The notes under the pieces: model-generated
Database searches by the model: none
Told to the model about the DNA's origin: nothing
Seen by the model: the letters and a program-made list of their open reading frames with translations, nothing else
Translations under genes and position numbers: made by a program
Assembly (NCBI GenBank): GCA_028866435.1
Contig: JAGWIC010000004.1
Span: 1-63,347 of the forward strand
Reading direction: 5' to 3'
Length of the DNA: 63,347 bases
Origin: Lysobacteraceae bacterium
GTDB taxonomy: Bacteria > Pseudomonadota > Gammaproteobacteria > Xanthomonadales > Rhodanobacteraceae
Part shown: positions 61,709-63,347 of the stretch, piece after piece
Layout: each line of letters begins with the position of its first letter
How positions within the stretch are numbered: position 1 is the stretch's first letter

Positions 61709-61785
61709 GCCCGAATAGCTCAGCTGGTTAGAGCACTTGACTGTTAATCAGGGGGTCGTTGGTTCGAGTCCAACTTCGGGCGCCA
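61709..61785 (+). tRNA. tRNA-Asn (anticodon GTT)
   Basis: A 77-base cloverleaf with encoded CCA. The acceptor stem GCCCGAA pairs with TTCGGGC, the anticodon loop is CTGTTAA (anticodon GTT), and the T arm contains GGTTCGAGTCC. It lies 69 bases after ppnN and is followed by a terminator, so it is transcribed alone. A toxin-antitoxin pair lies downstream, but no duplicated 3' end of the tRNA is seen. Confidence 0.97.
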
Positions 61786-61790
61786 CTTTC

Positions 61791-61824
61791 AAAGGCCAGC
61801 AAGTCATTGCTGGCCTTTGCTTTT
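61791..61824 (+). terminator. Terminator of tRNA-Asn
   Basis: A perfect 12-bp stem AAAGGCCAGCAA/TTGCTGGCCTTT with loop GTCA, followed by GCTTTT. Confidence 0.92.
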
Positions 61825-62085
61825 CTGGCGACACCAGAAATTTCCGCGTGCCCGTGTTCGACTCTGTGATTTACCCAGAAGTACAGTTCTGGTGCACCGC
61901 TGAAACTGGAGCGTGTTGACGGCGGCACGGCTGGCCTTCAGGTCATGACGGATAAGGGCTTCGTACAAGGCAGCCGCGTGCGCGGCTGCAGGTTGGCGGG
62001 CGGTGGAGATTCCGGCCTCGCGGCAAAATCGCGGACAATGCGGCCTGGCGACCTCTGGGCAGGTGTCGGTCGGCATGGCATTACA

Positions 62086-62100
62086 TATCATCTGGTGATA
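62086..62100. promoter_or_regulatory. Inverted repeat before the toxin-antitoxin pair, possible operator
   Basis: TATCA, five bases TCTGG, TGATA, two bases before the first ATG and overlapping the likely -10 GATAAT. Fits autorepression by the antitoxin. No ribosome site is visible, so the first gene may be translated without a leader. Confidence 0.45.
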
Positions 62101-62102
62101 AT

Positions 62103-62471
62103 ATGGCTTCGACGCAAGATCGCAGTCTGGAAAACTTGTTGTTGCTGCATGGCGAGGTCTACGACCAGGGCGACGGCTTCTGGATCAAGATCGAGGCATG
62201 GGAGGTGGTGGCGGACGAGCACATTCCGCACGGCATTCGCTACGCGCTTACCTTGCATGACCGGCACGGTACGCGGTTGCTGGGCTACGACAACGCGCAC
62301 GCCGTGAAGTCGCCGAAGCGCAGCAAGTTCGCCGGACGACGGTTGGCTTACGACCACAAGCATCGGCACGCACGGGACAAGGGTGTGCCCTACGAGTTCA
62401 CCAGCGCCGACCAGTTGCTCAAGGATTTCTTTGGCGAGGTCGATCGCGTATTGAAGGAGGCAAAGGCATGA
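62103..62471 (+). CDS. tumE: TumE/DUF6516-like toxin
   Basis: A 122-residue protein matching the TumE (DUF6516) family of putative toxins: VYDQGDGFWIKIEAWEV, GIRYALTLHDRHGTRLLGYDN and the basic stretch KSPKRSKFAGRRLAYDHKHRH, followed by KGVPYEFTSADQLLKDFFGEV. Members are paired with a small wHTH antitoxin, as here. The molecular target is not known to me. It overlaps the antitoxin gene by four bases. It sits between the tRNA gene and a long gene-poor stretch, a common place for mobile modules. Confidence 0.82.
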   Translation: MASTQDRSLENLLLLHGEVYDQGDGFWIKIEAWEVVADEHIPHGIRYALTLHDRHGTRLLGYDNAHAVKSPKRSKFAGRRLAYDHKHRHARDKGVPYEFTSADQLLKDFFGEVDRVLKEAKA

Positions 62472-62818
62472 AGAAGATCGTCATTGGCATCGCCACGCAG
62501 GAAGCCATCCGCGACCGCGCTCTGGCCATCGCACGCGGCGAACGCAAGCCGACGGCGGGCGAGCCGAAAATCTGGTTCACCTCCATGCGCTCGCTGGCCG
62601 AGGTGTTGTCCGACGACAACCGCGCCTTGCTGAAGCTGATCCGCGAGCAGAAGCCCGAGTCGCTGAACCATTTGGCGGAACTGAGCGGGCGTGCACCCAG
62701 CAACCTGTCGCGCACCCTGAAGACGATGGAGCGCTACGGGCTGGTGGAACTGCGCCGGCAAGCGCGGCAGGTGCAGCCGGTGGCGAAGGCCAGTGAGTTC
62801 CTGATCCAGGCCGCCTGA
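62468..62818 (+). CDS. tumA: TumA-like wHTH antitoxin (HVO_A0114-type DNA-binding protein)
   Basis: A 116-residue protein with a winged helix-turn-helix: MRSLAEVLSDDNRALLKLI (helix 1), SLNHLAELSGRAPSNLSRTL (recognition part) and MERYGLVELRRQ (wing), typical of HVO_A0114-like or MarR-like antitoxins. It should bind DNA at the inverted repeat before the operon and bind the toxin. ATG overlaps the toxin stop (ATGA), so the antitoxin is translated together with it. Confidence 0.82.
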   Translation: MKKIVIGIATQEAIRDRALAIARGERKPTAGEPKIWFTSMRSLAEVLSDDNRALLKLIREQKPESLNHLAELSGRAPSNLSRTLKTMERYGLVELRRQARQVQPVAKASEFLIQAA

Positions 62819-63198
62819 GAATGGAAGCTCGCGCGGCATGGTCGCTGCGGGGGCTTGCAGCGATGCAGGTCCTTTTTCTTGGGCGCATGGGTGAATCGGC
62901 GTGTCGATCATCGCCGCGTGCCGGCCGGACCGACGGTAGGCGCCGCGTGGTCGTACAGCTCGCCACACGGGGTTTTCTTGCTGCTGGCCGTAGCCGAAAA
63001 GATGGGGCGATTGCCGCTGATTTGGCGGTGTTCGACTCCGTGTCGTCGGGTTGCGTCCAATGTCGGGAGCCGTATCGCGAAGGCTTCGCTCAGATGCGTT
63101 TCCTTCCGCACATCCGGGGCGCGGCTCTCTCGCGGTGCGTGGTGCCGGGATCTCCTGCGGGCTTGGCGCGCACGTGCGGCTGCCGGCGCGGCCTTGCT
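62819..63198. other. Gene-free stretch after the toxin-antitoxin pair
   Basis: 380 bases with no convincing gene on either strand. Open frames of 60-90 codons here give Arg/Pro/Ala-rich translations with no recognisable fold. No repeat or terminator was noticed. Confidence 0.5.
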
Positions 63199-63347
63199 TC
63201 AGTCGGTACTCATGCAGGCCTGTGTTTGCGCGGCATCGGCCCGCGCGCCGCGGACGCGGCCCGAATTGGACACCACGACGACCAGCGCCGGTGCCGTGCT
63301 GCCGGGCTGGCAGAACGAGAGCGTGATGTTGCTGCCGCTGGCGCTGC
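63199..63347 (-). CDS. FimT/GspH-family pseudopilin, C-terminal part (cut by window edge)
   Basis: The last 48 codons of a minus-strand gene: SGSNITLSFCQPG followed by ALVVVVSNSGRVRGARADA and ACMSTD. The strand pattern with SNSGRVR and two C-terminal Cys is typical of FimT/FimU or GspH minor pilins. The N-terminal prepilin signature is outside the window, so the call rests on the C-terminus alone. Unlike the usual fimT-pilVWX order, no pilin gene follows downstream here. Confidence 0.6.
   Translation of the reverse strand, partial: SASGSNITLSFCQPGSTAPALVVVVSNSGRVRGARADAAQTQACMSTD

Noticed and set aside
61709-62102. tRNA-Asn as an integrated element attachment site
   Set aside because: No repeat of the tRNA 3' end, integrase or excisionase was seen in the remaining window.
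63051-63326. 91-codon plus-strand frame at the right edge
   Set aside because: It overlaps the minus-strand pseudopilin end, which has a recognisable sequence; the plus-strand product is Arg/Pro-rich noise.

Overview
The window comes from a GC-rich gammaproteobacterial chromosome. Gene order (pilBCD-coaE, miaB/phoH/ybeY/corC, petABC-sspAB, nadC-DUF1631, purEK, sodB-grxD), an Oar-type TonB receptor and DUF3301/DUF1631/DUF4105 genes point to the Xanthomonadales (Lysobacterales), most likely a Rhodanobacteraceae-like genus. That placement is inference from gene content; no rRNA is present. Layout: 0.1-1.8 kb carries folA, a Nudix hydrolase and coaE. 1.8-5.9 kb carries the type IV pilus genes pilD, pilC and pilB (minus strand). 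6.2-15.8 kb is a glycan island: a polyprenyl-phosphate-sugar synthase-like GT2, three more recognisable glycosyltransferases, an epimerase, a flippase, an acetyltransferase, a DegT aminotransferase and one AT-rich gene of unknown function. 15.9-23.2 kb holds two overlapping GT-C/TPR membrane proteins, two tandem major pilins and a third GT-C protein. 23.4-26.0 kb is an S9 peptidase colliding with a REP-associated tyrosine transposase (RAYT). 26.1-31.0 kb is corA, a DUF4105 protein, corC, ybeY and phoH. 31.1-34.9 kb is a TetR-controlled ABC exporter sitting inside the usual miaB-phoH neighbourhood. 34.9-53.6 kb is housekeeping: GNAT, miaB, a lytic transglycosylase, an HtrA protease, the bc1 complex, sspAB, nadC, purEK, sodB, grxD, marC and an OlsF-like acyltransferase. 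54-60 kb is two TonB-dependent receptors. 60.2-63.3 kb is ppnN, tRNA-Asn, a TumE/TumA toxin-antitoxin pair and the end of a FimT/GspH pseudopilin. The most interesting system is the REP/RAYT system of the first 30 kb. At least 19 REP units (GTAG foot plus a GCGCAC/GTGCGC hairpin) occur there, mostly as inverted pairs (BIMEs), together with one RAYT. REP units lie in frame inside both GT-C/TPR genes and are translated as extra loops between membrane segments. Elsewhere the TAG of the REP foot is the stop codon of four genes. Some BIMEs also share their spacer, so the whole pair seems to move. The second theme is a probable pilin glycosylation system: pilB/C/D and the pilin genes are separated by sugar-synthesis and transfer genes, and two GT-C enzymes follow the pilin gene directly behind a terminator. 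A good sigma-54 promoter precedes the proximal pilin.
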